DNA from: Firmicutes bacterium ADurb.Bin193
Lineage (GTDB): Bacteria; Bacillota; Clostridia; Monoglobales; Firm-18
DNA length: 45,603 nt
Direction of reading: 5' to 3'
Assembly: GCA_002070105.1 (NCBI GenBank)
Contig: MWCQ01000019.1
Coordinates: forward strand, 1-45,603
Part shown: in pieces, positions 31,170 through 38,100 of the stretch
How positions within the stretch are numbered: position 1 is the first letter of the stretch
Layout of the letters: every line of letters starts with the position of its first letter
Notes under the pieces: generated by a model
The model's database searches: none
Told to the model about the DNA's origin: nothing
What the model saw: only the letters and a program-made list of their open reading frames with translations
Position numbers and translations under genes: made by a program

Positions 31170-34100
31170 ATGGCTAAAGGATGTTCACCAAATAAACCAT
31201 GCCTTTATCCCGCTTCAATGTGGGGAAGGCAAATGATGTACCCTGGCTATAATGGCGGAGTCACTCCTACTTCGAACGCCATTACCTTTGCTGATTCGGT
31301 AACAGAACACACTACGCCTGATTGGGAGATACAAGACCGGGTACAGTGTAACAACCTTGAAGCAAACGTGGTTTATGACGCTGTAACTGGCCGTCAGTAT
31401 AATTCAGGTTATTGTAAGCCATACAGTCCTAAATACCAGGGTATGGGCGGGATGTACTACTACCATCCTGAACAGGGTTTTTACGATGCTATAATTGATG
31501 ATACTGAAAGAGGGGGCGAGCCAGACTACCACGTAAGCCGCCAGAAACCCTACGTTGACGAAGATGGTATCATGTACACAATGCAGGAGAACATGCATGC
31601 GCAGGACAACCATATCTGGCGTTCAAATTCTGACCTGAACGACTTTCAAAAGATATTCACGCAGGCAGATCCCGACACGGCCCGCGGGATGCCTTACCGT
31701 ACCACATCAATCACTCCAGGAACCAATACACATATCTGGATCATCCAAAAACAGGTTGCGCCTGGTGATGTTTCCACGCTAGCCATGCTCAAATGGAACG
31801 GCACAACATACGAATCAGTTGTCGATATTGTTTTAAAGGGTGCTGCCGGACACAGGGTTTACGGATTCAAGCCTTTTGGCAATCTCGGGCCGGATGAAAA
31901 CGGTAAGTTTTGGATTTTCTTTACTGACTCAAGTTCAGAGGCAAACTATGAACTTTTTGAAATGTATACCACTGATTGGGTAACTTTCAGAAACAGGCTC
32001 AACACGCACAGCTTCACTGCCGGAGCGGGTACGTTCACAATCACCACAGCACGAGATAATGGATATAAAGTAGCCGGGGAAGAAAGTTCGATATACAACC
32101 TTGGTGATCATTGCGAATATGTCGAAGCAGATGGTACGCCTCATATCATGTACATGGAGGACTACCATAATGAGCTTTACTACATCAAGCACAACGGCAC
32201 AGCGTGGGAAAAAATACTCCTTAACTCAGGTGGGCTTTTTGCAGGATATCCAATCAGTTCGTACACAGATAAGGATAACCCATACGAGATTACTTCCACT
32301 CCTGATTCGGCCACTATTCCAACATCAAATCCAACAACGGTAACAGTAACGGTTGAAACAGGCGTTGATCGTCTCACCGAGCTTATAAACGTGGGCGGCA
32401 AGCGCGTTCAGCTCGTCAAAGGAAGCAACCGTATTGTAATGAACCTGACGAGTTATGACCCTGTAACTGGCGTAATGGAAGGGGATAGTACGGGGCTACA
32501 GGAAGGTTCTGGAACATTCTCAGGGTGGTCGGTTCGCACCGCAGGCGTTGTTGACGGGGTTACAAACCAGTTCGTGTTCGTTCGAAATAACAAGCTATAC
32601 GTATGCGTTCGGGTGATTTTGCCCGACACATACCGCAGACTGTACCTTTTTGAGTCGTCAGATTTCAGAACTGCATCAATAGGAAACCCGCCTACGTTCA
32701 CATTCGTTAAGGACTTAACCCCTGGCATTACAAACGTTGACGTTCACAAGTCCAAATTGCCGGAGAATATCAACGAGTTCCCGGACAATGAAAACTTTGT
32801 TATCTGGTCTTGTAAGGCAGTTTATGATTCACTTTATCAGCGCACCGGCACTAACTGGTGTCTCGAATGTTCATTCGGAACTATCACGGCAACAGAAAGA
32901 ACATTTGACGCGACAGCATACGCTAACAGGGCGGCTGAGCTGGCTGATATTTCATGGAGACAGGGTTACAGTGTTGATGATGTAGTTGAGTCAGGCGGAT
33001 CAATCACACAAGTTACAGACATCACTGGAAACGGTAAACATATCACCCCAAACAACGCTGCGGTATACAAGCAGGACGGGGCAATTAAGACATACGGAAG
33101 CGGGCATTTACCGCTACCAAATCCTACCGACTTCCGGCCAGATACTGCATTCTCTCTTATGTGCGTAGTGCGTAAGATTGGAAACTCTTACCTTATTTCA
33201 GGTGGTCACCCGTCCGATGTTCAGCAATACATGGGCCTCAAAACAAAAGTCGGTGGATCTGTTAAATACAATCACCGGACTACAGCCGGGGCGATGGATG
33301 AAGTAGATGGGTATATTCGTCTTATTGGTGACGAATACGCAATTATCGCAGTTACTTCAAACGGAAAGCATTTAAGGTTTTATATCAACGGAGTTGAGTC
33401 TAACAAGTCATTCAGCGATAATGCGCCAAAATCGCTTGTAAGGTGGTTCAACTACCTGAACACAAACCTGAACAACGTACTGATTGGTGCGAGGATTTCA
33501 GGAACAACCAACGAATATACCCCTGTGGATTTGAAAGAGTGGCGTTACAAGGGTAGCTTAATTACATACGATCAGCGCACAAAACTTGAAAAGACGTGGG
33601 CTGCACAGTACGGTATTACGTTGGGTTCATTCGGAACATTACAGACTTACGAGCCAGAAGTACACACGACAGTAGCCCGTATGAACGTTGCTCCTTCATC
33701 TTCTGATTTGACGATGTACGATGATTGGGTTAAAGGATGGAAAACGGCTCACGGCTTGCCGCACGGTGAACATTGTTTATCAGAGGTGGCAAGTATGCTG
33801 CACTTTACTTCTGCGCACGACTCACAGGCATCGCTTTTGAACTTTGCCAGACCGTTCCCGGATGCTTCTGTTGTTGGTTCACCTACGTTTACACAGTACA
33901 GGGGCTGGAAGTCTGCCGCATCGGGGTACATCAATACCAATTTCTATCCCGCAATACACAGTCGGGCAGTAGGAGCTTCTGGTTTTGTAGGCATTTGGAC
34001 AATAGAAGATGTAACAAGGGGCACAAAGACAGCGATGGGTCTTAGCGTTGGAACAAACATTAACGTAAGACTTCAGCCGCGATTAAGTACGGATGTTGCA

Positions 34101-34415
34101 ACGTTGATCTTTGCGGCCACTACCGGATTATCCGCTACAAGTGTTACGGACATGCGCGCAGCGTTGTACTCATGGCGTTCATCCACATCGAGAACAGGGC
34201 AAAGAAATACCACAGAATTTACCGCTACATCGGCAGTTTCAGCATTACTTAATGCTGCTGTGTACTTGCTTTGCGAGAATGATGACGGGGTGGCCTCAAA
34301 CTTCCTTGATGCTACCGTGACATTCCCTAAATGGGGTAACAATACAATAGACGAAGATGCGATTTATACGCTTGAGCGGAATATTTTAGTAGGGTTAGGA
34401 GTAACAGGAATTTAA
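31170..34415 (+). CDS. Large receptor-binding / tail fibre protein
   Basis: 1081 residues. The first ~550 look like a BNR-type beta propeller (repeated blades: DNHIWRSNSDLNDFQKIF, GKFWIFFTDSSSEANYELFE, HIMYMEDYHNELYYIKHNGT). Residues about 640-830 fit a LamG/concanavalin-like lectin (FSLMCVVRKIGNSYLISGG, KHLRFYINGVESNKSFSD, VLIGARISGT). The C-terminal 200 form another beta domain. It probably binds host surface glycans. The N-terminal start MAKGCSPNKPCLYPASMWGR is Cys-rich and may attach to the tail. Confidence 0.7.
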   Translation: MAKGCSPNKPCLYPASMWGRQMMYPGYNGGVTPTSNAITFADSVTEHTTPDWEIQDRVQCNNLEANVVYDAVTGRQYNSGYCKPYSPKYQGMGGMYYYHPEQGFYDAIIDDTERGGEPDYHVSRQKPYVDEDGIMYTMQENMHAQDNHIWRSNSDLNDFQKIFTQADPDTARGMPYRTTSITPGTNTHIWIIQKQVAPGDVSTLAMLKWNGTTYESVVDIVLKGAAGHRVYGFKPFGNLGPDENGKFWIFFTDSSSEANYELFEMYTTDWVTFRNRLNTHSFTAGAGTFTITTARDNGYKVAGEESSIYNLGDHCEYVEADGTPHIMYMEDYHNELYYIKHNGTAWEKILLNSGGLFAGYPISSYTDKDNPYEITSTPDSATIPTSNPTTVTVTVETGVDRLTELINVGGKRVQLVKGSNRIVMNLTSYDPVTGVMEGDSTGLQEGSGTFSGWSVRTAGVVDGVTNQFVFVRNNKLYVCVRVILPDTYRRLYLFESSDFRTASIGNPPTFTFVKDLTPGITNVDVHKSKLPENINEFPDNENFVIWSCKAVYDSLYQRTGTNWCLECSFGTITATERTFDATAYANRAAELADISWRQGYSVDDVVESGGSITQVTDITGNGKHITPNNAAVYKQDGAIKTYGSGHLPLPNPTDFRPDTAFSLMCVVRKIGNSYLISGGHPSDVQQYMGLKTKVGGSVKYNHRTTAGAMDEVDGYIRLIGDEYAIIAVTSNGKHLRFYINGVESNKSFSDNAPKSLVRWFNYLNTNLNNVLIGARISGTTNEYTPVDLKEWRYKGSLITYDQRTKLEKTWAAQYGITLGSFGTLQTYEPEVHTTVARMNVAPSSSDLTMYDDWVKGWKTAHGLPHGEHCLSEVASMLHFTSAHDSQASLLNFARPFPDASVVGSPTFTQYRGWKSAASGYINTNFYPAIHSRAVGASGFVGIWTIEDVTRGTKTAMGLSVGTNINVRLQPRLSTDVATLIFAATTGLSATSVTDMRAALYSWRSSTSRTGQRNTTEFTATSAVSALLNAAVYLLCENDDGVASNFLDATVTFPKWGNNTIDEDAIYTLERNILVGLGVTGI

Positions 34416-34420
34416 ACAAT

Positions 34421-34633
34421 GTGGAAACAAGACCTGATGAGCTGGTAAACGTAGTGGTTATCGCGGTTATTTCGGTAGCCGCGTTAATCATCGTTTTGCT
34501 GTGCATCATGGTTTACGAACAATGGAAGAAGTGTAAACTGATAAAATATGTCAAAGAGCAAAAAGAAAGACTCGAAAAAGAAGCTACCGAAGAAACCAAA
34601 GAAGGGCGGAGCTTCAACTCAGGAAAGTGGTGA
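34421..34633 (+). CDS. Small membrane protein, possible inner-membrane spanin
   Basis: 70 residues from GTG 34421. One membrane helix (VVVIAVISVAALIIVLLCIM) followed by a charged helical tail. This N-in, single-helix, coiled-tail layout is that of small i-spanins or holin-like proteins. Its last 86 bases overlap a proline-rich frame (34548-34682) in the +1 frame, an Rz/Rz1-like arrangement. Confidence 0.55.
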   Translation: METRPDELVNVVVIAVISVAALIIVLLCIMVYEQWKKCKLIKYVKEQKERLEKEATEETKEGRSFNSGKW

Positions 34634-34682
34634 GCCTTCAGGCAATCCACCAACACCACCACCAAACCCACCAAAGCCGTGA
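34548..34682 (+). CDS. Overlapping Lys/Pro-rich small protein
   Basis: 44 residues from ATG 34548, TGA 34680-34682: a lysine-rich start (MSKSKKKDSKKKLPKKPKKG) and a proline-rich end (GNPPTPPPNPPKP). It is in the +1 frame of the gene it overlaps and its stop overlaps the next start (GTGA at 34679). Proline richness recalls Rz1, but there is no signal peptide or lipobox, so a true o-spanin is unlikely. Confidence 0.45.
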   Translation: MSKSKKKDSKKKLPKKPKKGGASTQESGEPSGNPPTPPPNPPKP

Positions 34683-35053
34683 GTAAAGTAGTATTGCTTG
34701 CGTTAACGATGGTTCTGGCAATCCTGTATTTAGCGTTGCCATACTCGGAAGAAATGTATTCTTTCTTCCCGTTATCGGATCAGGAATTGACCCTGCAAAT
34801 GCACGTATGGTTTATCCTGAACAAGTTAACGCTGGCTATACTTGCTTACATAATTTGGATTGAATCAACCAGCTACAGGCTATCAACAAAGGTATTTTTT
34901 TGGGTCACATTTGGTAAGCTGATTGATTACCTGATTTGTTACAATGAGGTTTGGTTTAGATTAGGATTTGTTCCCATAACATCTACCAGCCTTGGTTTGT
35001 TAATTTTTGGTTTAGTAATCGCATTTGAATACTCATGGAAGGATCGACAATAG
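34679..35053 (+). CDS. Multi-pass membrane protein in the lysis region
   Basis: 124 residues from GTG 34679 with about four hydrophobic segments: VVLLALTMVLAILYLALPY, VWFILNKLTLAILAYIIWI, VFFWVTFGKLIDYLICY and LGLLIFGLVIAFEYSW. It could be a holin or holin-associated protein given the neighbours, but no family is recognised. Confidence 0.55.
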   Translation: MSKVVLLALTMVLAILYLALPYSEEMYSFFPLSDQELTLQMHVWFILNKLTLAILAYIIWIESTSYRLSTKVFFWVTFGKLIDYLICYNEVWFRLGFVPITSTSLGLLIFGLVIAFEYSWKDRQ

Positions 35054-35355
35054 ACGTAGCGACAATCATCATCGGGGCGGAGGGTGCTTTTATCTCCCTG
35101 CTCATTGGAATCGTTGGGTACTTTCACGTAGTCAACACCAAGAACCAGAACAATCGGATGAACAAGCATGAGCGCGATATGTCCGAAATGAGCAAGTTCA
35201 TCATGGCGCAGCAGGAACAAATAAAGCTGCTTGCTCAAAAGATTGAAGACACGATAAACTTGGTTGACAACAACCAAAAGAACGATCAGGAGCGCATGAA
35301 GTTTATGCAGGATTTGATACTTAAAGACATGACCGTTAAAAGAGTTATCGCATGA
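35035..35355 (+). CDS. Holin-like protein with coiled coil (XhlA-like in layout)
   Basis: 106 residues. One N-terminal membrane helix (TIIIGAEGAFISLLIGIVGY) followed by a long coiled coil (about 45-95). Such single-helix plus coiled-coil proteins lie in many phage lysis cassettes. It overlaps both neighbours (18 and 4 bases). Confidence 0.5.
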   Translation: MEGSTIDVATIIIGAEGAFISLLIGIVGYFHVVNTKNQNNRMNKHERDMSEMSKFIMAQQEQIKLLAQKIEDTINLVDNNQKNDQERMKFMQDLILKDMTVKRVIA

Positions 35356-35612
35356 CAAACAGGGCTATACGTTGGTGGCAAAGACAATCATTCTGGAACA
35401 AGTTGGCGGCTACGTTCGCCAGCCTCGGTATTGGTACTGAGGTAACGCTGTATTTTTCAGGATCAGAACACTACTGGAAGTACATTGCAGGAGGCGCGAC
35501 CATTGCGGCTATGCTTGTGACCAAGTGGTTTGAAGATAAGAACAACAATGGAATATCGGACTGCTTCGATCAGGACGAAAAAGAGAAGCCGGAGGATCAG
35601 TCCGGCTCTTGA
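35352..35612 (+). CDS. Holin-like protein with EF-hand-like tail
   Basis: 86 residues with two short membrane segments (LAATFASLGIGTEVTLYF, YWKYIAGGATIAAMLVTKWF) and a C-terminal DKNNNGISD (62-70), which matches an EF-hand or dockerin calcium loop (D-x-N-x-N-G-I-x-D). Holin-like topology and place before the lytic enzyme gene support a lysis role. The calcium motif is unusual. Confidence 0.55.
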   Translation: MTNRAIRWWQRQSFWNKLAATFASLGIGTEVTLYFSGSEHYWKYIAGGATIAAMLVTKWFEDKNNNGISDCFDQDEKEKPEDQSGS

Positions 35613-35618
35613 ATGCTT

Positions 35619-35652
35619 GCCTATACGTTACCACGCCAACGGTAGGGCTTTT
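35619..35652 (+). terminator. Likely intrinsic terminator after the holin-like gene
   Basis: GCC-TA-CGTT at the 5' side pairs with AACG-TA-GGC at the 3' side around an eight-base loop, with small bulges, and ends in TTTT. A second hairpin (35587-35593 with 35601-35607) sits over the stop codon of the holin-like gene. Confidence 0.4.
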
Positions 35653-35703
35653 CATGGTTGAACAAAAATAGTAAAAAACTTGCCAAACTAAAAATTTAGT
35701 TGT

Positions 35704-36180
35704 ATGAACCTGATTCTGCAAAGATTCTCCGATAACGGTAAAAGCACATTAGGGCTACTGTTTCACAAAGAGGGAAAGAAGTTCCTGAATTATACCTTGG
35801 AAGATGAGTTCCGCGAGGTAAAGGTTAAAGGCGAAACGAGGATTCCGGCAGGTTACTATGAACTCAAAATACGAAAAGAGGACACCCCGCTGACCGTCAA
35901 ACACCGGGAAAGCTACGGAGCATGGTTCAAATACCACATCGAGGTAACTAACGTGCCGAACTTTCAGGGTATCTACATCCATGCAGGTAACACAGACGCG
36001 CATACAGACGGATGCCTTTTGGTAGGGAACTCACAGAACAACCACATGACCACGCAGGGCAACCCACTTGTAAGTTCTATTGACGGTACGCGAAGAGTTT
36101 ACGAACTGGTTTACCCACATCTTGAGGCAGGTAAAAAAGCATGGATTGAAATCAGGGATGAGGTTAAGATTTACCAGTAA
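35704..36180 (+). CDS. DUF5675-like lysis enzyme
   Basis: 158 residues. The core YIHAGNTDAHTDGCLLVG (91-108), with H93, H100 and C104, resembles the 'HG...T.GC..VG' active site of DUF5675 and L,D-transpeptidase-like proteins, seen in phage lysis positions. It lacks a signal peptide, so it would need the holin-like proteins for release. It converges with the antisense gene at 36164, overlapping by 17 bases. The AT-rich palindrome CTAAAAATTTAG lies just before its start. Confidence 0.65.
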   Translation: MNLILQRFSDNGKSTLGLLFHKEGKKFLNYTLEDEFREVKVKGETRIPAGYYELKIRKEDTPLTVKHRESYGAWFKYHIEVTNVPNFQGIYIHAGNTDAHTDGCLLVGNSQNNHMTTQGNPLVSSIDGTRRVYELVYPHLEAGKKAWIEIRDEVKIYQ

Positions 36181-36313
36181 GTTTTTTAACAGCCTCGACT
36201 TTTGAAACAGGTATACGCATTACCTTAGTCGGCTCTTTTTTGTTCTTTCTCTCCCGCTTGCCTCCCCATGTTCCTTTACGATTAACCACGTGTGCGGGTT
36301 TATTGCTGGTCAT
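36164..36313 (-). CDS. Small basic antisense protein (49 aa)
   Basis: 49 residues from ATG 36313; a longer frame from 36346 is rejected because the start here overlaps the upstream gene as in the rest of this unit. KKEPTKVMRIPVSKVEAVKK near the C-terminus resembles short 'R.P......V' DNA-binding-like segments. It is very basic. Function unknown. Confidence 0.5.
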   Translation of the reverse strand: MTSNKPAHVVNRKGTWGGKRERKNKKEPTKVMRIPVSKVEAVKKLTGKS

Positions 36314-36458
36314 AATCTGATATTTCAGGTTCAGGAAATGTGACAATATAAAAAGAATTTAAGACCTCTTCATAGGTCAAATTACAAATATCCATTACAA
36401 TATCAATTGGAGTAAGTCCGTCCGGATCGTCTCCAAATCCTCTAACAAATTCGTCCAT
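36300..36458 (-). CDS. Small acidic antisense protein (52 aa)
   Basis: 52 residues from ATG 36458 to TAA 36300-36302: MDEFVRGFGDDPDGLTPIDI ... EPEISDYDQQ. Strongly acidic, in contrast to the basic partner it overlaps by 14 bases; the two might bind each other. No family is recognised. Confidence 0.55.
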   Translation of the reverse strand: MDEFVRGFGDDPDGLTPIDIVMDICNLTYEEVLNSFYIVTFPEPEISDYDQQ

Positions 36459-36490
36459 AATCTTTTCGGTTTGGTGATGGCTCCAAAATT

Positions 36491-36904
36491 TTATAGTGAG
36501 TAAGTAAACCCACCCTTGATTAAGATTCCAGATTCGATATGATTTAAGGCCTTTTTAAAGCAATCTTCAATAATACATTTGGCAACAATCAATTCGCCAT
36601 TTGAGTCTTTTCCGAATTTAACGAGAGCCTTATAAGTCATAATGTGTGCTGACTTGATACGATCATCATATTTTCTAACAGCTTTTGATATTTCTTTTTT
36701 AGATTCTTTCATTGCATCTAAGGTATCGTATTTGTCAGCCTTAACAGCGCAAGTCGCTCCGAAGTGTAATACAACACCTGAATTAGTATCTAAAATTTCA
36801 ATAGTCTTAGAAAGATCAGATTTTCCACAGCACTCACAAGTTGTAAAGTCTCTTGTTACACCTAAAACTTGTATTTTTTTGAGAGAGTAGGCTACTGTTG
36901 TCAT
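36491..36904 (-). CDS. Small zinc-ribbon protein
   Basis: 137 residues. TTCECCGKSDLS (about 21-32) and VLHFGATCAVKA (45-56) together form the 'C.CC.K.L......FG..C' metal site known from small phage and plasmid proteins of unknown role. The rest is helical and basic. It starts the third antisense unit, transcribed away from the gene at 37022. Confidence 0.65.
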   Translation of the reverse strand: MTTVAYSLKKIQVLGVTRDFTTCECCGKSDLSKTIEILDTNSGVVLHFGATCAVKADKYDTLDAMKESKKEISKAVRKYDDRIKSAHIMTYKALVKFGKDSNGELIVAKCIIEDCFKKALNHIESGILIKGGFTYSL

Positions 36905-37021
36905 GGCGGTGTTTGTTTTAATTGTTATGTAAATATACGGCTAAATCTTGAACTTGTTACACTTTCAAGATAAATATTTTCACTTTTTTTTAAATCCGCG
37001 AAATTGGGCTAAATTTAGGGT
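36905..37021. promoter_or_regulatory. Divergent promoter region of the lysis/antisense units
   Basis: An AT-rich 117-base gap between divergent genes. TATATTTA (minus) and TAAATTTA (plus, just before ATG 37022 in CTAAATTTAG) are one base from the TAnnTTTG box. The CTAAATTTAG palindrome recalls the late promoter at 5753 (CCTAAATTTGG). Exact starts are not clear. Confidence 0.35.
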
Positions 37022-37366
37022 ATGAAGTCTTATTACAAGTGGCTATTTGCCGGGCTTATTGTGTACGCGATACTGATAACGTGGACGGCAGTGGATAAGA
37101 ACGAGTACGCGGAGGCCAAAGAAATAGAACTCAGGCAGGAAAAAAGACGGCAACGCAAGACTCAGGACAGCTTACAGGCGGTCATAAATCGCAAGGACGA
37201 CCAGATCCTGAGATCCATGCGGATGGCCGCGGAAAAGGACTTAATCGCTCAGGAGGCAGAAAAGAAGGCAAAACGATTGATAAATGAAGCTAAAGGCATT
37301 AAGCGTATTACTACTCACAGTGATGCTCAGCGGGATTCACTGCTACGGGTCGTCCTCGGAAACTGA
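37022..37366 (+). CDS. i-spanin (Rz-like)
   Basis: 114 residues. A short N-terminal membrane helix (WLFAGLIVYAILITWTAV) is followed by a charged coiled coil (about 30-100) that would lie in the periplasm, the layout of an inner-membrane spanin. Its 3' end overlaps the next gene by 83 bases in the +1 frame, the classical Rz/Rz1 arrangement. The pair would fuse inner and outer membranes at lysis. Confidence 0.55.
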   Translation: MKSYYKWLFAGLIVYAILITWTAVDKNEYAEAKEIELRQEKRRQRKTQDSLQAVINRKDDQILRSMRMAAEKDLIAQEAEKKAKRLINEAKGIKRITTHSDAQRDSLLRVVLGN

Positions 37367-37694
37367 TAGCACCTACCTGATTAAAACCAGGGACTTTGAC
37401 CAGTTGATATTTATGGCCCGTAAAGGCAAGATGCTGGACTCAGTCACAAATGCCTCCCTCGCTGCATTACAGGCTCTGAGAGCCACGATCTCCGAAAATG
37501 CGAGGACTATATCATTACAGGGTGAACAGCTTCAAAACTACCGTATTTTGACCGAGGCGCTAAAGGCCACAATTTCCAACGACCGGGAGCAGGGTATTTT
37601 GGAACGGTCTAAGCTGAAAGCCAAGCTAAAAAAAAGAGGGCGAATCATCGCCCTCGAAACCGGTGTTATTGTGGTTTTAGTTTTGCTGCTCTAA
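37284..37694 (+). CDS. Overlapping spanin partner: signal peptide, coiled coil, C-terminal membrane helix
   Basis: 136 residues. A signal peptide (MKLKALSVLLLTVMLSGIHC) has Cys at residue 20, but G-I-H before it is a poor lipobox, so lipidation is doubtful. A long coiled coil follows, then a C-terminal membrane helix (IIALETGVIVVLVLLL). Both ends contacting membranes recalls a unimolecular spanin. It ends convergent to the leftward operon and its 3' part holds that operon's terminator on the other strand. Confidence 0.5.
   Translation: MKLKALSVLLLTVMLSGIHCYGSSSETDSTYLIKTRDFDQLIFMARKGKMLDSVTNASLAALQALRATISENARTISLQGEQLQNYRILTEALKATISNDREQGILERSKLKAKLKKRGRIIALETGVIVVLVLLL
37628..37655 (-). terminator. 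Intrinsic terminator of the leftward operon
   Basis: GAGGGCGA (37636-37643) pairs perfectly with TCGCCCTC (37648-37655), eight pairs with a four-base loop; eight A at 37628-37635 become a U run on the minus strand. It follows the last leftward gene (stop 37666). It lies inside the coding part of the rightward gene 37284-37694. Confidence 0.8.
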
Positions 37695-37788
37695 CGTCAA
37701 CCAAGGGGTTAGGCAATTTCTCAAGTTCGGCCTTCCTTTCGGGAGTTAAGCGTTCCCTGATTTTATCTAAGGCTGGGTGTTTCTTCAT
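37666..37788 (-). CDS. Last gene of the leftward operon (40 aa)
   Basis: 40 residues from ATG 37788: MKKHPALDKIRERLTPERKA ELEKLPNPLVDVRAAKLKPQ. Helical and charged with no strange composition. Its stop sits eleven bases before the leftward terminator, which supports it as a real gene. No family is recognised. Confidence 0.55.
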   Translation of the reverse strand: MKKHPALDKIRERLTPERKAELEKLPNPLVDVRAAKLKPQ

Positions 37789-37809
37789 AGTGGTGCTGGT
37801 TCTGTTGCT

Positions 37810-38100
37810 TTAATAAATCTGTGTTTTACCTTCGTATGTTCGCGTTCTCGTCTTTTCAGCCATATCTCGGTAGCTAATTTCAATCGCTACATGCTTAATT
37901 GCTAACTCTCGCTTGGCCATTGCAATGTCGAAATGTTCCCGAGGGGAGTCGAATGACTGAATCCACTTTCTCTGGACACCTATTTTATCAACCATCGCCA
38001 ACAACTCCTCGCGGGTATCGGCAATCAGGTGGCTCATTTTCATCCTGCCATATTGCCCGATTGGATGCTTATAAATATCATCAACGTACACCGCCATCAC
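37810..38100 (-). CDS. DUF4031 family protein
   Basis: 96 residues. VYVDDIYKHPIGQYGRMKMS HLIAD (two pieces), EELLAMVDKIGVQRKWIQ and HFDIAMAKRELAIKHVAIE match DUF4031, a small family found widely in phage and bacterial genomes with a conserved D/H pattern of unknown activity. It overlaps the upstream gene by four bases (ATGA-type coupling). Confidence 0.8.
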   Translation of the reverse strand: MMAVYVDDIYKHPIGQYGRMKMSHLIADTREELLAMVDKIGVQRKWIQSFDSPREHFDIAMAKRELAIKHVAIEISYRDMAEKTRTRTYEGKTQIY

